This document shows positions 11,976 through 42,118 of a DNA stretch of 64,000 nucleotides, one piece after another; within the stretch, counting starts at the first letter, position 1; every line of letters begins with the position of its first letter. The notes below the pieces were generated by a model that ran no database searches, had not been told where the DNA came from, and saw nothing but the letters and a program-made list of their open reading frames with translations. Origin of the DNA: Acanthosoma haemorrhoidale. Its lineage: Eukaryota; Arthropoda; Insecta; Hemiptera; Acanthosomatidae. The position numbers and the translations under genes were made by a program. The stretch is taken from assembly GCA_930367205.1 (NCBI GenBank), contig OV884009.1, forward strand, positions 93,145,189 to 93,209,188, read 5' to 3'.

Positions 11976-13854
11976 GGTCCACAGCTTCTTAAACGCTGGT
12001 TGTGCTCTACTCGCGCAGTATGAATTGTGTCCAGAATGCATGCGAAGACTTTGCAGGGTTTGGTTAAACATTTAAGTCCACATGTATCACACAGTCATGA
12101 GTTTCATTAGGGCAAAAAAATGTTGCTTTACTTAATAAAAATGTTGCAACTTAATTTATTGAATTTTTGTAATTATAGTCCAATGAGGTCCAAATATATA
12201 ACCAGGACTTCGAGGCCATCAGTTTGATACACTACTCTATATAATAGCAATATATTTCTATTTTAGCCACCATCCAATCGATCAATCAATGACACGATAT
12301 CATTTAACTTTAATTTTTAGCATCTTTGCATGCAACCCTCATGCCCCTAAGTAAATAATGGGCAGACTTTAAGTGGCGTACTTAATTTTATTGACATTGT
12401 AAATATAGTTTCAATGGGCCTACTAGTGAACTACCATAAGTCAGAAATAATAAAAGTGGAAACAAAATGAACCTAAGCCCTTGTAGTTTAGCACGAAGCA
12501 AATGGGTGACCACTAACAGATAATTATATTTTCATTATAAAAGTTTATTTTGCCATATTTGGCGTTATATTGTGTAATAATTCCGAACCAAAAATGCAAT
12601 TCAAATAAGGAGAAAATAGTAGTAGGGACGTTCATGAGATTTTTAATCGAACTGACTTCTATTCATCTAAGAAGTAATGTTTATACCAGAATATCATAAA
12701 TAATTAATGTAAATATAAGATTAAAAATACGCCAATGTAAGTCATAATGCATTGATAGAAACTGTCAAACTACAGATTAAATGGAGATAATCACCTATTG
12801 CATAACATTGTACTTATATATGAGGTTCGGTTTCAAAACCAGCTCAATCCAATTTCACAAAGTTTACAGGAGGTACCAAAAACAACGGAAATTTGCATAA
12901 AAACTAAAATATTGTTGGCGATGAAAACTTATCTTAAAACAATTGTGTTCTTTCCAAAGTAAATGCATGGATTTGGGTTGTTTTTTGTCTCTGCTGTAAA
13001 ATTTTTGAAAATGGATCGAGGTGTTTTTAAAACTAAACGCATCATATATGATAGTGAGTAGGACCTCCACATAAGGGAAATAGTGGCCGTGCCCCCACAA
13101 GCTCTTGTTCTCCCCCAAACCCTGTTCTAAAGAAAAGACCTTTTGCATTTTTTTAAATTCCTGCCTCCAGTTCGTTCTTGACCTGGCCAATAACAGACTG
13201 AGCTGGCATTCAAGTAGTAGTCGGTGGAGCTAGTTTTTAGCACTAGGCGAAGAACACTGAACCTTGATGAGCCAAGACGATAAGCTTGGATGGAATACGC
13301 CATGGTCACTCTAAGCAATACAAGCGTTTTCTTTAATCTTGGCTGTTTGATCTGGAGGAGTTCGCTAAAGGAAAAATGAACTTATACTGTGTCTACTTTT
13401 GATTTTCATTGAAAATTCAACTATTTCCTGATTTCTTTCAGGGGATGATTTATCAGCTACAAGAGTATGTACATATTTTACCAATTTTTTTTTAGCCGGT
13501 ATATACAAAGTTATTAAATATTAATTTAAATAGAAAACATGAGATCGAGTTTGGAGTTGAATTAATTCAACAATAATTAATTTTTATATACAAAACGAGG
13601 TGTTATTTGTGAAAATCGCATCTCCAGTGGCAAAATTGTCAACAGGATAATTGACTTGACTACTTTTAATATTTCTTTTTGTCTTTAATTTTTATAATCG
13701 AACTAAAAAATAATAGCAATGAAGTGTTATTTCACCTTCATTGGTGTTACTGTTTTTAACCGTTAGCTCTTAATTGTAACATTTAAAAAAAAAAACAAAA
13801 AAAAAACGGATACTTTTGCTTTTTATCCGCTAGGGATGTGATATACTTATATTT
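11976..13854. other. Gene-free stretch downstream of the CDKL gene
   Basis: No coding or mobile-element signature was recognised. The minus-strand ORF at 12864-13190 has a low-quality translation and no family match that I can name. Confidence 0.4.
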
Positions 13855-13860
13855 TTTATT
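13855..13860 (-). terminator. Candidate poly(A) signal of the CDKL gene
   Basis: AATAAA on the minus strand, about 190 nt past the kinase stop codon at 14052-14054. It is a plausible polyadenylation signal, but such hexamers are common in AT-rich DNA. Confidence 0.35.
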
Positions 13861-14051
13861 CCTTATTATGGCTTAGTTTAGTAATGAATTTTAAAATATA
13901 AAACTAATTACATCTTTTACAACCTGTAAAGCCAGGATAAATACTGAAAATACGTTTAGTTAAGTACGTTACAATCGTTATTTCACCCCACCGAATGATT
14001 AACTTAATTTTGATTTAAGCTGCCGAAGTAGCCAGTTGTACGATGGTGGGG

Positions 14052-32091
<18,040 letters not shown>

Positions 32092-32419
32092 TTAGGAAAA
32101 AAAAATCAATGGCCTTGCACCGAAATTCTCTAGACCATAGTCCCCCAACAGGGTCGGTACCTCACACCGTTTTTTAAATTTTTTGTTAAATGAATTTATT
32201 TAAATACCTTACAATCTTTCTCAAAAAGCACAAATTAAAATTATTACATGCTTTGGTAACTGAGATATATGTGCACACTGCAATCTTTTATTTTTACTGT
32301 TAATGTTATGCATGATGAAAATATAATAGTAGGAAACTATAAAAAATCTGCATAATAAAACAAAAATAAAATAATAATACTAAATAAAATGAAGTTAAGA
32401 AGATATACATTTAATTTAA

Positions 32420-33165
32420 TGTTATTCCAAGGGGATATGTTTTGTGCGTTTGTGCATGTATCTTTGCGACGCGAGGAAATTCTTACTGTAATTGAATATT
32501 TCTCTTATTAATGGGCGTTTATGGAAGCTAGAAAAAAAAAAAAAATGCTGTATCTGGGTGTGTACACGGTGCTGGATTAAAGGTAATTGTAGGTGTGTTA
32601 GTATTGTTGATATCTTGGTGTATCGAGAGTTATTAATTATGCACATACTGATGTTTTGTACTGCATCCAATTTCCTGTTATCTAAGTACAGGTGCAACTC
32701 CAAACCGGTGCAGCATAGGTCTGTTTTATGTAGTAATAATTTGTTTTCATGTGTCAGTTTTGATTTTTTGTGGAAGTAGGGTGACATTTTGCTGACGAGC
32801 TTTTAGTTTTGTGGCATTTATTGCTTATGTAGTTTGTGAAAGTGAGAGAACGGTCTGAAGTTACTCCTAGGTAGTACATGGAATGGGGCCAGAGTATTTC
32901 GGACTTGTTCAAGGGTAATTGGTTGGTTAATATTGGTCTATGTTTGATGAATACTATTGCCTCTGTTTTAAAACAGTTAAGTTTAATTTTTCTGTTTTTG
33001 AAATTTTTGTTGATTTTTTCGATTTGTGCCTGTAATCTATTGGTTATTGTGTCTATTCTTAATAATCCTACGTAGATTGCTGTGTCATCTGCGTATAACG
33101 ATTGGTGGGATAGTCATACACAGGTTGAAGAGATATGTTTTTTTTTGGCAAATTTAGGTGGGATT
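32420..33165 (-). pseudogene. Jockey-type LINE reverse transcriptase fragment
   Basis: Minus strand. At about 33080-33110 the catalytic motif appears as LYADDTAIYVG. It is followed by FKTEAIVFIKHRPILT and YYLGVTSDRSLTFTNYI (about 32845-32895), the palm-thumb junction. Beyond this, stops accumulate through the C-terminal region to about 32420. The YADD box itself is intact, but the protein is not. It lies just upstream of the first coding exon of CDKL on the same strand, and an upstream CDKL 5' UTR exon may have to splice across it. Confidence 0.65.
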
Positions 33166-34060
33166 GAGGAATAACCGGCACCCCCTTGGGTAGCAAGAAT
33201 GCGCAGGGTAGTTTGATTAATACTGAAAATCGTGGCATTTTTCAACAAATAGTTCTAAACGTCTTTTAAGGACATTAGGAGGAGTTGATAGAATTGTTAA
33301 CAAATGAACAGTTAACATTGAAATTAAAAAATGGATATCAAGAATTCATTTAAGTACGCTTCAAAGGCATATTCCAGTATTATATCCGGCTTTTTGAGCT
33401 GCATCAAATAAGTTTCTCATTGGATCATCATACTAAACCGTATAAGATTTATCGTAGTCAGAAATTTATTGGCAGAGAAAAGAAACAGATTGCCAATAGT
33501 GGAACAGTTAGTGTCATTGGACCACGCTCAGATAAAAATAGTATAAATTGAAATTGTTTTTCATTTAAAAATTGAATTATTCCGGCTCATACGTTCACAG
33601 ACAATATTCTCAACTTATAACTTTAATTTGTTGCAACCAATGGCGAATAGAAGTTAATGAAGCAAAATGTTCCCACATTATCTTTACCCTCTGCCGCAAG
33701 TCCTGTCCACTAGTTTTTTTTTTTTTAATTCCATTCCTCTTCCTGTATTCGAGACAGTGCGGTATTTATGCTCCCATTTCAACAAAAAGCTGACATGGAA
33801 CCCACACACGAGGATATATAGACAAGAACTAAACAGACGCCTTGGGCAACTGCACAGACTACTTCGAAGGACATCCCATCTCTCAGTAGAAAATAAATTA
33901 CTAATCTACAAAGTTAAACGGCAATCTGGACATACGGAATAGAGCTATGGGGGACAGCAAAAACTCGACCATCAAGCGCATTCAATCCTTTCAACCAAAC
34001 GTCCTGAGAACAATAGTAAATGCCCCTTATTACTATAATGATCTTAATATACCCTACATT

Positions 34061-34162
34061 CTTAAACTAATCCCTTCCAAGTTCATAAAATTCCATAGTA
34101 ACCTATCCAACCACCCTAATTCCCTAGCACAGTCATTACACTCCGCCACTCATCCCTACAAT
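34061..34162 (+). repeat. 102-bp internal direct repeat in LINE, unit 1
   Basis: Starts CTTAAACTAATCCCTTCCAA and is repeated at 34358-34459 with few changes. It covers the ORF2 C-terminal codons (FIKFHSNLS). It may reflect two closely related LINE ends joined together. Confidence 0.7.
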
Positions 34163-34357
34163 TGACTTAAACCGTGTGACACCGTACCTGAATGAAAAAA
34201 TTAGTGGCTCTTCCTTTGGGCTCGGCAATCGGCATTTATTATTTCTGCCTGGTCGTCGTTTTTAACATTCCATTTTTTGGGACAACTCTAACAACTCCAC
34301 TTTCCTGGGGGGGGGGGGGGAGAAGGACTTAAATAAATCTGTAATTTAAATCGGATT

Positions 34358-34459
34358 CTTGAACTCATCCCTTTCAAGTTCATAAAATTCCATAGTAACC
34401 TATCCAGCCACCCTAATCCCCTAGCACAGTCATTACACCCCGCCACTCATCCCTACAAT
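34358..34459 (+). repeat. 102-bp internal direct repeat in LINE, unit 2
   Basis: Copy of 34061-34162; this unit keeps the frame into the final RRLKRQWPRDL and stop, whereas unit 1 ends early. Confidence 0.7.
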
Positions 34460-34990
34460 CCTCCTCGGAGACTTAAACGGCAGTGGCCTCGTGACCTATA
34501 CATACGTAACAGTGGAAGTCCTGGCAATGGCAAGTTTCTGATCATGTCCTGAGCGTCGGTGGCTCTCACACTCTTGGCCAGCCTCCGCTGGCTCTTATCC
34601 AGTGACGCAGCTGACGGAGGAGCGCTTTTTATACCGAATTCAGACCTTGTATAGAATGTAGCGACGCTACAGGACATAAAAAATGTGATATGTGAATAGA
34701 TTCGACTGAGAATCTATAATGAGTAATAATTTTGCCATTTTTAAGGGGATTGGGGAAAGGAAAACAAAAAAACAGAGGGGCGTCGGGGACTCCTCAAGAT
34801 TCCGCTTTCTCTTTCGCACAGGAGGGAGGTGACAATCATGTGGACTAGAGAGGCTTCTGGGCTGTTTGTAAATACTGCATGAATGAGCGAGTGAATGATA
34901 AATGTAAATATGGTATAAATGAGATCATTTATCACAATTACTTATTGCCTAATGAGGCAGATTGTAATTTTATCATAATAAAGTTGTTAA

Positions 34991-36537
34991 AGTATAACTT
35001 TAATATTTTATTTTGACTGAGTATCGAAGATTAAGCCAAAACCAATTCAATCAAGCAAGTTATTTTCATCAACAAATTACAAATATTAAAATTCGATACG
35101 CATCAGTGTCTAAAAATAAAATAACTATTATTTGTTTGTTGTATACAGTTGTGAAAAAAACAAAAAAAAAACAACTGAGTTAAAGGTTATCATTAAAACA
35201 AGAAGAAATATTATACCATTATGCTAGTTGTGGGTATAATATAATAATAACTCACAACCAACGTAATCTTTAACGGCGAAATGATATGTACTATCTCTAC
35301 TACATAACTGCACTGTATTGCGTGTTGCCTGGTGCAGCAATAGAAGGGGTTACCTTGCAAGCTACCGACGGTTTAACTGAGTTTTTTTACTGCTGATTAA
35401 TGTTATTAATTATTTAGCCAGATCAAAAGTGGTGTCATTGAAATAAATCTAGTATTTTATTAACTCTATGGGTATCGAAGACACGCAATAATTAATTTGC
35501 CGTGTACAAAAAGCAAAGCAAGGGGAGTTGAAGCTGGCAACAAATGATCAGGCACTATTAAATCTGTTATAAGTGTTTTATAAAATACCAATTGAAATAT
35601 ATTTATTATTAATCCGGGGATGGTATCACACTCATAAAGCCTTCTTTGGCTTCGGTTCTCAAAGAATGTTCGGAATGAGAGGGAAAGTTTCTCCTAATTG
35701 AAGAAATCAAAGGATGAAAAAAAAATCAGTCAATTTTTTCCAGGTACCATACCCAAAGTTAGAGCATAGCTTCATTTTGTATGCGCGAACGCTTTCAGCT
35801 GCTCACGCTGCTATTTTGAATTGCTTATAATCCAGCTAACAGGGCTGTGTCGTTTTAAATTTCCAATATTTTGACCTACTATAGCCTAATACTGAGCCCT
35901 ATAAGTGCTTGTCCCATCTGATTAAATTCAAAATAATATTTTAAGCAGAGCTGGAAAATTCATTCAGGCATTCATCAAATTACAATGAAAATTCATAATG
36001 GAAGACAGTCGGGGCTGTGGCAATCTGTGATGATTATTTGTCGTCCAAGGTTAAAAAGATTAAACGATTATCGATCGCCTGGTGTATAGTTAATCTGCTC
36101 ACGCAACAAGGTTAGTCGTATTTTATCGACAAGCCTCCTATTCCATTGAAGATCGTTAATTCCACTTTGCTAAAGAGAACAGCTAATCTATTTTCAGGGT
36201 TTCGTTGGTGTTTTTGATTTTCAAAACCTTATGTTTTCACCCGTCTGTCTGATCAGTCTGTCAGTTCAGGTTTTTATTACTCCCCTTTTAGATCTAGGAA
36301 CATTAAATTTTACATGGAGGTCCCATTTGATGCTGCGACGACATGTATAATACTGACATATCCTGAAAACGTTATTAGTTGCTAATAAAAAAAACATTTT
36401 GTCCACAATTCAAGCGTGGTGTCAAATTAATAATCATTAATCCTCGATTAACAATATTGGTGTAGTGTTTTTTTTTTAAAGGAATGATGTTCTTTATAGT
36501 AGTTCTATTGGTATTTAAGGCAAAATAATAATGGAGT
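34991..36537. other. Gene-free stretch
   Basis: No coding segment or element end was recognised. Confidence 0.45.
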
Positions 36538-36690
36538 ACGTGGTGCTGGTGTCAAGAGGCCCTGACAAATCAGGGTTAGGAGCTAATAGTTTTTTTTTAC
36601 ATACTTATTTAAACATAAATATATTTGAATCTTTAAAAGCCTTCTATGGGATTCATCTTAAAATGAAATAGAAATGATTTCCAAGCATGG
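36538..36690 (+). repeat. Unclassified interspersed direct repeat, copy 1
   Basis: About 150 bp including AATCAGGGTTAGGAGCTAA and CTTCTATGGGATTCATCTTA. A diverged copy in the same orientation is at 37785-37930. No coding sequence or terminal repeat was recognised. Confidence 0.65.
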
Positions 36691-37784
36691 AGGGTCATCT
36701 ATCAATTAATTGTAATTTCAAGATTAATAATGACTTAATCGTTTTTGAAATAGGTCTTTTTAAATATAATCCGATGCGTCATTACATTCAGTACAAAATT
36801 ACTGGTTTTTATGTACATTTTGGTCAAGATAGAGTTAAGATAATTAAATTAGTTTGAGGAAAAAGGTTGATAGAACTTACTTTAATTTTATATATGTTGT
36901 TAGTAGTATTGAAGATTATTGATTATTCCTTTATTTTGTGTATGTTTTGCATTGTTTTGTTTTGTGTGGAATATGTATAAAAAAATAAATATACAATGTC
37001 TTTTTAGTATATTTTGTCTCAGGTTTTAACCTGATCTGCCTCGAACACTTATGAATGCATTCATTATTAGTAAACATTAGTAACTTATATTTTTACCTAC
37101 CACACTACTGGCCATGAAAAAGCTATATTATTCCGAAAGTATGAAACAAGCTATCAATAACCAACTTTCTCATTCTTTATAATAGCATATATTGCTATAT
37201 TTATCATGCCCCATACATATTACACAAAATTAAAATATATACTCAGCAACAGGAGTGGAAACACCCGTAGATGGAAGTAGAAGTTTTGCAAAAATGATTT
37301 AATTATTTGCCGATATATCCTCCTATGGTGTACTGAACTGGTTTCCATGCATAGCTGAACAATCCCACACATAATACATTTTTGAAGAAACTGATGGTGA
37401 CCAAACCACCATCTCATAACCATGCTTTTTCAAAGTGAATTTTTGGCTTGTACAGGTAATGCCATATTTTAATGTACAAAGTGACTCATAATACATTAAT
37501 ACATATATGACTTAAATTAATCATTAATACATAAAGTGAATAAATATGATACAAAAATCGGCTAAAGGCAATTGGTTGTATACATTTTAAATCAAATTAA
37601 TATCTTTATTTTTCACTTAATGTCAAGGAATATCGGAAATATACTTGAATAAAGAATTTGTCTTCAATAAATAAAATATGTATTACACGAAGAAAAAAAA
37701 AGTAGCACATAGTACAATAATAGCAAATTTACTATGTAACCCAGCAGTAGCAGTTCAAGCGCTTGTCTACTGCACTGTCAATAC

Positions 37785-37930
37785 GAGCTGCTGGTGACAA
37801 GGGGCACTTACGAATCAGGGCTAGTAGCTAACGGTTTTTTCTATCTAATTATTTAATTATAAATAGATTTGAACCTTTAAAAACCTTCTATGGGATTCAC
37901 CTTAAAAGGAAATAAAGCATGTAGAGTGAA
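37785..37930 (+). repeat. Unclassified interspersed direct repeat, copy 2
   Basis: Partner of 36538-36690, sharing AATCAGGGCTAGTAGCTAA and CTTCTATGGGATTCACCTTA. The two copies are about 1.25 kb apart. Confidence 0.65.
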
Positions 37931-38430
37931 GATTTACGATTAAACAATTTTGGAGCAATCGTCGTTCATTTTTATGTTTTTTTTGTGTAACGATAGTTGC
38001 AGTAGTGAGAATGAGATTTGAAGTTCCAGAGGTATATTCGACTATAGATATTCTCGCAGTGTATATTTTGATCAACTAGTTATAGTGTTTAAGGCACATC
38101 AGCATTAAAGGGGAGAATCTGTACACAAATTCATGGATAAAATGAGCGTACCCGAACTGCTGATATAATTTGTGTAGTTTCTGTCTACTGGATATATCTT
38201 AAGGTGTGTGCTCTTTCCCACTCAAAGATCTATCTCACTAAGTCAAATAAAGATGCCAATAGCTTGGTTGTATTTGAGATGAACTTGCTCTAGCAGATAG
38301 ATCAGTAGAGACCGGGACACTTGTTGAGCTGTTCCATCTGTTCTGGGGACCATACCACGGCACGGTATGGGTAGAAGGATTTTTGGTGCGGTACAAAAAA
38401 AAACCAAGCTTTTTCTTAACATGAGGGCAT

Positions 38431-38523
38431 GGAGAACCATGGTCGAACCAGAACCAGGGATGGAGAACCATGGTCGAACCAGAACCAGGGGTGGAGAACC
38501 ATGATCGAACCAGAACCAGGGAT
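38431..38523 (+). repeat. Three tandem 31-bp repeats
   Basis: Three units beginning GGAGAACCATGGTCGAACCA at 38431, 38462 and 38493, nearly identical, with a 4-base start of a fourth. They keep frames open on both strands by chance of the period, so the overlapping ORFs there should not be called genes. Confidence 0.9.
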
Positions 38524-40483
38524 GGAGCAAGACGCATCCAGCATTCGTCCCAGTCATCAGGCCCTTCGTTGTCTGCTACGTATCTACTATGGAGCCAGGC
38601 GAACTACCAATTCCTGAAGATTTTTATTAACATTGAAAGAGTCACATGGCATGATAAAAATAATTGAGCTATTATACCGAGGCTGAGGACCCGCTTAAAA
38701 CCGTGTGAACGAATATTGTTCTCCAGATTACTTGATCACTTAAGCTATATTTTTTGTTTTTACGCCTTTTTTTCTTATAGAATTAATACACAATATTAAC
38801 AATTTAACTGAATTATTAAGGATAAAGTAATAATTATGGACAAACTTTATCAAATATTATTTCTGTTATTATTATGCTAGTACCCTGCAAATATATGCAC
38901 TCAAAAATTATAAATGCTTAAGCTATCTATATGTCTGAAATACTACCCTTTATCTGAAACAATTAGAATATTACTAACTTATGTTATATTTATCGCAACT
39001 AATTGAAGTAAAACTGGGTTTGATCACCCGTGCCTACAAATTAAAAATGTATTGTAAACGTGTATGTGCTAAGATAATATTTTTCTTTTTATAGATTCCC
39101 TAAAATAAATTTGTAATAAAGTGTCTTACATTTTTGATCTTTAACTACGTATGTCTCTGAGTTGGGTGTGTATTTTTAGAGATGAGTTTCATATGTCCCA
39201 AGAAGTCAAAAATTAGTGGAAAGACATCTATGGCCCAGCGAAAAAAAACAAAACATTCACGTGGTGTTCTTAAATTACAAGCAATTGGTGCAATGTAATA
39301 AATAATAGGCAATTTATTTAGGAAACTTAACTGTAGTTTTCAAGGTAAGAACTGCTGCATTTATGTATTCACATTTTGGATTGTTCTGTTATATTATATT
39401 TACATTGAATTCTTTTATATCTAGCATTCATGAGAATTTTCACCTTTTAGAATAACTAAATCAACTTTACATGAGTTTTCATTATTGCAACCATTCATGA
39501 CAACAGTTTGCTTTCATTGGAAAAACCAACAATGTTGAACTTTTAAAGTGATAAATTTAGAGCATATTGAAATATAATTGAAACCATAGCTTTAGTGTTG
39601 TGGATATGGTTTTAACAGTTAAAACAATCTACAATACCATAAAGAACTGTTAATGTGGAAAATCAGTTTGTACTGATTCAGTTATAAATGTTGGGCAACT
39701 ATTTTTTATTTTGTGGTTATTTACACGATTTTCTAATTTAAAAAAATGATGGGGAAGGTATGCTTTATTACTTACAAACGCGTGACTGCTCTTGGTTTTG
39801 TTTGTGCGTAAGCGGGCTATGTGGGTAATGCTCATCTGGTGGACATGCGTCTGTCAGCTAGGTGTGTGCGATGTGAGCAATGGCCGTCACTCAGGCATCG
39901 ATAGCAGCCGATCGGGACATCCGACAGACGTAAGGGATGGATATAGAAAGGCCAACTAACCTTCTCGGGAGCAGAGGGAGGTTGTTTCCGAACAGCCACA
40001 GCCTGCGGTCATTCAGCCACCTTTCCATTTGATAGATCGATACGTTATGGAGCTGTAGTAGCTAGCTCCCGTCGCCGAGTCTAGGCGCAGTCTCAGACAC
40101 GGACAGTCTTTGATAAGTGTCCTTCGAAGTTTATATCTACCACGTAAGGATGTTGGTTGTAACGGCTGGCTACACAATCGATGCGTAGCTGACAACAAAA
40201 TTTAACTTAGCAAACAAATTTATTGCTGTAAATCTTTTCTAAAAACACATTCCCTGGTTACGTGAAACGACAAATCAGCTTTCAATGGTCTTACATAACT
40301 GATTAATCCAAATGTCAGTGGCCTTCCCATTTTTAATGTTACTTATTTTTGAAATGAAATGAAAAAGCTGTCTGTATGTGTAGCACAGCCCCCTTAAAAT
40401 AACAATAATGAATATAAACTAGTACTGAAGAAAATTTCAAATAAAAAGCTTCGAGTCACTCCAATGCGTTTATTTCTAATAAA
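38524..40483. other. Gene-poor stretch
   Basis: No gene was recognised. 39820-40200 is locally GC-richer and may be an old insertion, but no ends or coding domains were identified. Confidence 0.4.
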
Positions 40484-40530
40484 TGGGTATTTTCGACATC
40501 GACGTTTCGCCTATTCAAGCATAATACAAT
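40484..40530 (-). other. Degenerate Penelope/hammerhead-like segment
   Basis: The minus strand reads CTTGAATAGGCGAAACGTCG. This resembles the CTGATGA...CGAAACGTCG core of hammerhead ribozymes found in Penelope-like retroelements, but the first core box is altered and stem II is nearly absent. It is probably a dead retroelement end. Confidence 0.25.
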
Positions 40531-40683
40531 ATAAACTTAAAATGAAGATAGGATTTTAAAACTTTTGTACTTATTTGCTGGGACTTGACACGATTTCAAA
40601 ATTTCATAGGGAATGCAATTGGGTGTACTGGTCTAATTTGCGATTTAATAGTCACCGTTCCACGGTTAATAATTTAATGGTTA

Positions 40684-40813
40684 CATTCCAGAGTCTATAA
40701 GTATTATAGTGTTATGAAAAATCACAAAATTGTTTACACAAGTGAATGTATTAGCAATGATAGTTGGCTCATACTTATGGTCTCTTTGTATAGTACTTAT
40801 AGACTCTGGGATG
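40684..40813. repeat. Long hairpin: 23-bp inverted arms around an 84-nt loop
   Basis: Arms 40684-40706 (starting CATTCCAGAGTC) and 40791-40813 are reverse complements at 21 of 23 positions; both mismatches would be G-U pairs in one of the transcripts. No coding sequence overlaps it. It could be a MITE-like palindrome or the stem of a structured RNA. Confidence 0.7.
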
Positions 40814-41550
40814 TGGACACATCTCTTTGTTGGTGTTCTATTATGAAGAGAGGAGGTAACGATACTAAATGAAATGCATTCAACAAGATTGTCATACTGG
40901 AATTAATTTTACGGGTACACTATGGACATTTACAGATACGCATACTACACATGGGAGAGACATGGTTTGGAAACCCATGTACGCAACAGTCCCCAACCCA
41001 CTAGGCCAAAGTAGTCCCCCAGGGCAAGGGCCCACGCCCCCACCCCTGGAGGTCCACTGCCTTTACTAAAGTATTTCTATATACACAAGAGTTGCGAAAA
41101 GTCATTTTTTGCCACCTAAGCACAGATTTATATGATATCTATGGCCCAATCTGCGATGGAATGCAAGGCTGGTCTACCATGATAAGTGCTAGATGATCCT
41201 TGGAATCTTAGTACTGGTTAACTAACTTTGTTTAGACCCCATTCAAGTAGCTACTCAATTCCCCCTCGAGAGATCAGGGAGAATAACAGAGGTGTCTTTA
41301 GCTGGTAAGACCCTTTCTCTCTAGATTAGTTTAAAGAAGAAGTATGTCTTAACTATGCCTATTCCATTTCCTTTAGCTCGTTGCAAATCTCAGCATTTCT
41401 GGTGATATGCCCAGTCGCATATGCAGCAAACTCTTCTAATTATTTTTCCTCGATTAGTTTTTTCTTCTTTTTATTGGTCTAGATAATCAGGTATTGGGCC
41501 TATACCTTCTAGGTGTTCTTTGAAATACTCCCTCTATCTTCTAAGTATAT

Positions 41551-41781
41551 AATTAAAGCAACTATAAAGCAGTAGAACTTTTTAAAAAGAACTTTATTTG
41601 ATTTACACTACACTAAGTTGAAATAAAATATTAAATGGCTAAGCTACTAAATGAATGTACTCAATGGAATCACAGAAGGGGATTGCTTATCTCTAAGCGA
41701 GGAGCTCATATATAGGATAGGAAAGTACAGTGGTCAGCATTATGATAAGGAACTGATAGCGAGCTGAGTCAGCACTTAACT
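41551..41781 (-). repeat. 3' LTR of the errantivirus
   Basis: 231 bp, nearly identical to 48461-48688, with one extra 3-bp TAG near its AATT end. In the element's direction it begins AGTTAAGTGC, has TATATA-like and AATAAA signals, and ends TTTAATT. Confidence 0.95.
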
Positions 41782-41791
41782 CCTCCCTGGG
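41782..41791 (-). promoter_or_regulatory. Polypurine tract
   Basis: The minus strand reads CCCAGGGAGG directly before the 3' LTR start AGTTA, the position expected for the plus-strand DNA primer. Confidence 0.6.
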
Positions 41792-42118
41792 AAAAATTGG
41801 ACATTACTCCTGGAATGGGATTGCTAGGAGTAGAAATTTGGTACGGATTAGCCATGGGTAATAATGGTATAAAAGGAGGTGTTGTAGGATTAGGTTCTTG
41901 GGATTTCTTACTTTTACATTTATAATAGATAATTACTCATATTGTACAACTTATTTTGGCTACATTCATTATAATTCCTCCATGAATAAAAAAAAAAAAT
42001 CAAAGGTGTCTTTTACTTCAATAAATTGGGGTACAGTTTGGTTAATAGTTTCAATTTTTAGTTGGGTTATATTTGTGAATTTATACATTTGCAAGGGGAT
42101 TAAATTATAATTATGGGT
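41792..42118 (-). pseudogene. Env 3' end, frame-broken
   Basis: After the main env frame stops at 42119, the minus strand carries the expected end of an envelope protein in other frames: more ectodomain, then a short region with a hydrophobic run, a Lys-rich KCKSKKS-like stretch and a Pro-rich tail ending near 41790. Homopolymer T and A runs mark the likely frameshift points. The membrane anchor is therefore disconnected in this copy. Confidence 0.55.

Larger units (their letters stand above)
33660..34990 (+). mobile_element. Jockey-type LINE 3' part: RT C-terminus plus 3' UTR
   Basis: Plus strand. 33820-33915 encodes LNRRLGQLHRLLRRTSHLSV then ENKLLIYK, the standard Jockey thumb block, and 33930-34165 continues with IKRIQSFQPNVLRTIVNAP across frameshifts. 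A second partial copy of the C-terminus (34358-34459) leads to RRLKRQWPRDL and the stop. The 3' UTR extends to about 34990 and ends with ATAATAAAG, containing a poly(A) signal. Copies A (17230-17500) and C (49150-49440) share this UTR. A G14 run (34307-34320) separates the two C-terminal pieces. Confidence 0.7.

Noticed and set aside
12864..13190. 108-codon minus-strand ORF
   Set aside because: Aromatic-rich, irregular translation without motifs or splice support; probably random.
32422..32787. 121-codon minus-strand and 95-codon plus-strand ORFs
   Set aside because: They lie within the decayed C-terminal part of a Jockey reverse transcriptase; neither is an independent gene.
38238..38667. 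Four overlapping ORFs on both strands rich in Trp, Pro and Glu
   Set aside because: They follow from the 31-bp tandem repeat; 31 is not a multiple of 3 and the frames do not encode a consistent unit.
41898..42110. Plus-strand 70-codon ORF with hydrophobic segments
   Set aside because: It is antisense to the broken 3' end of env.
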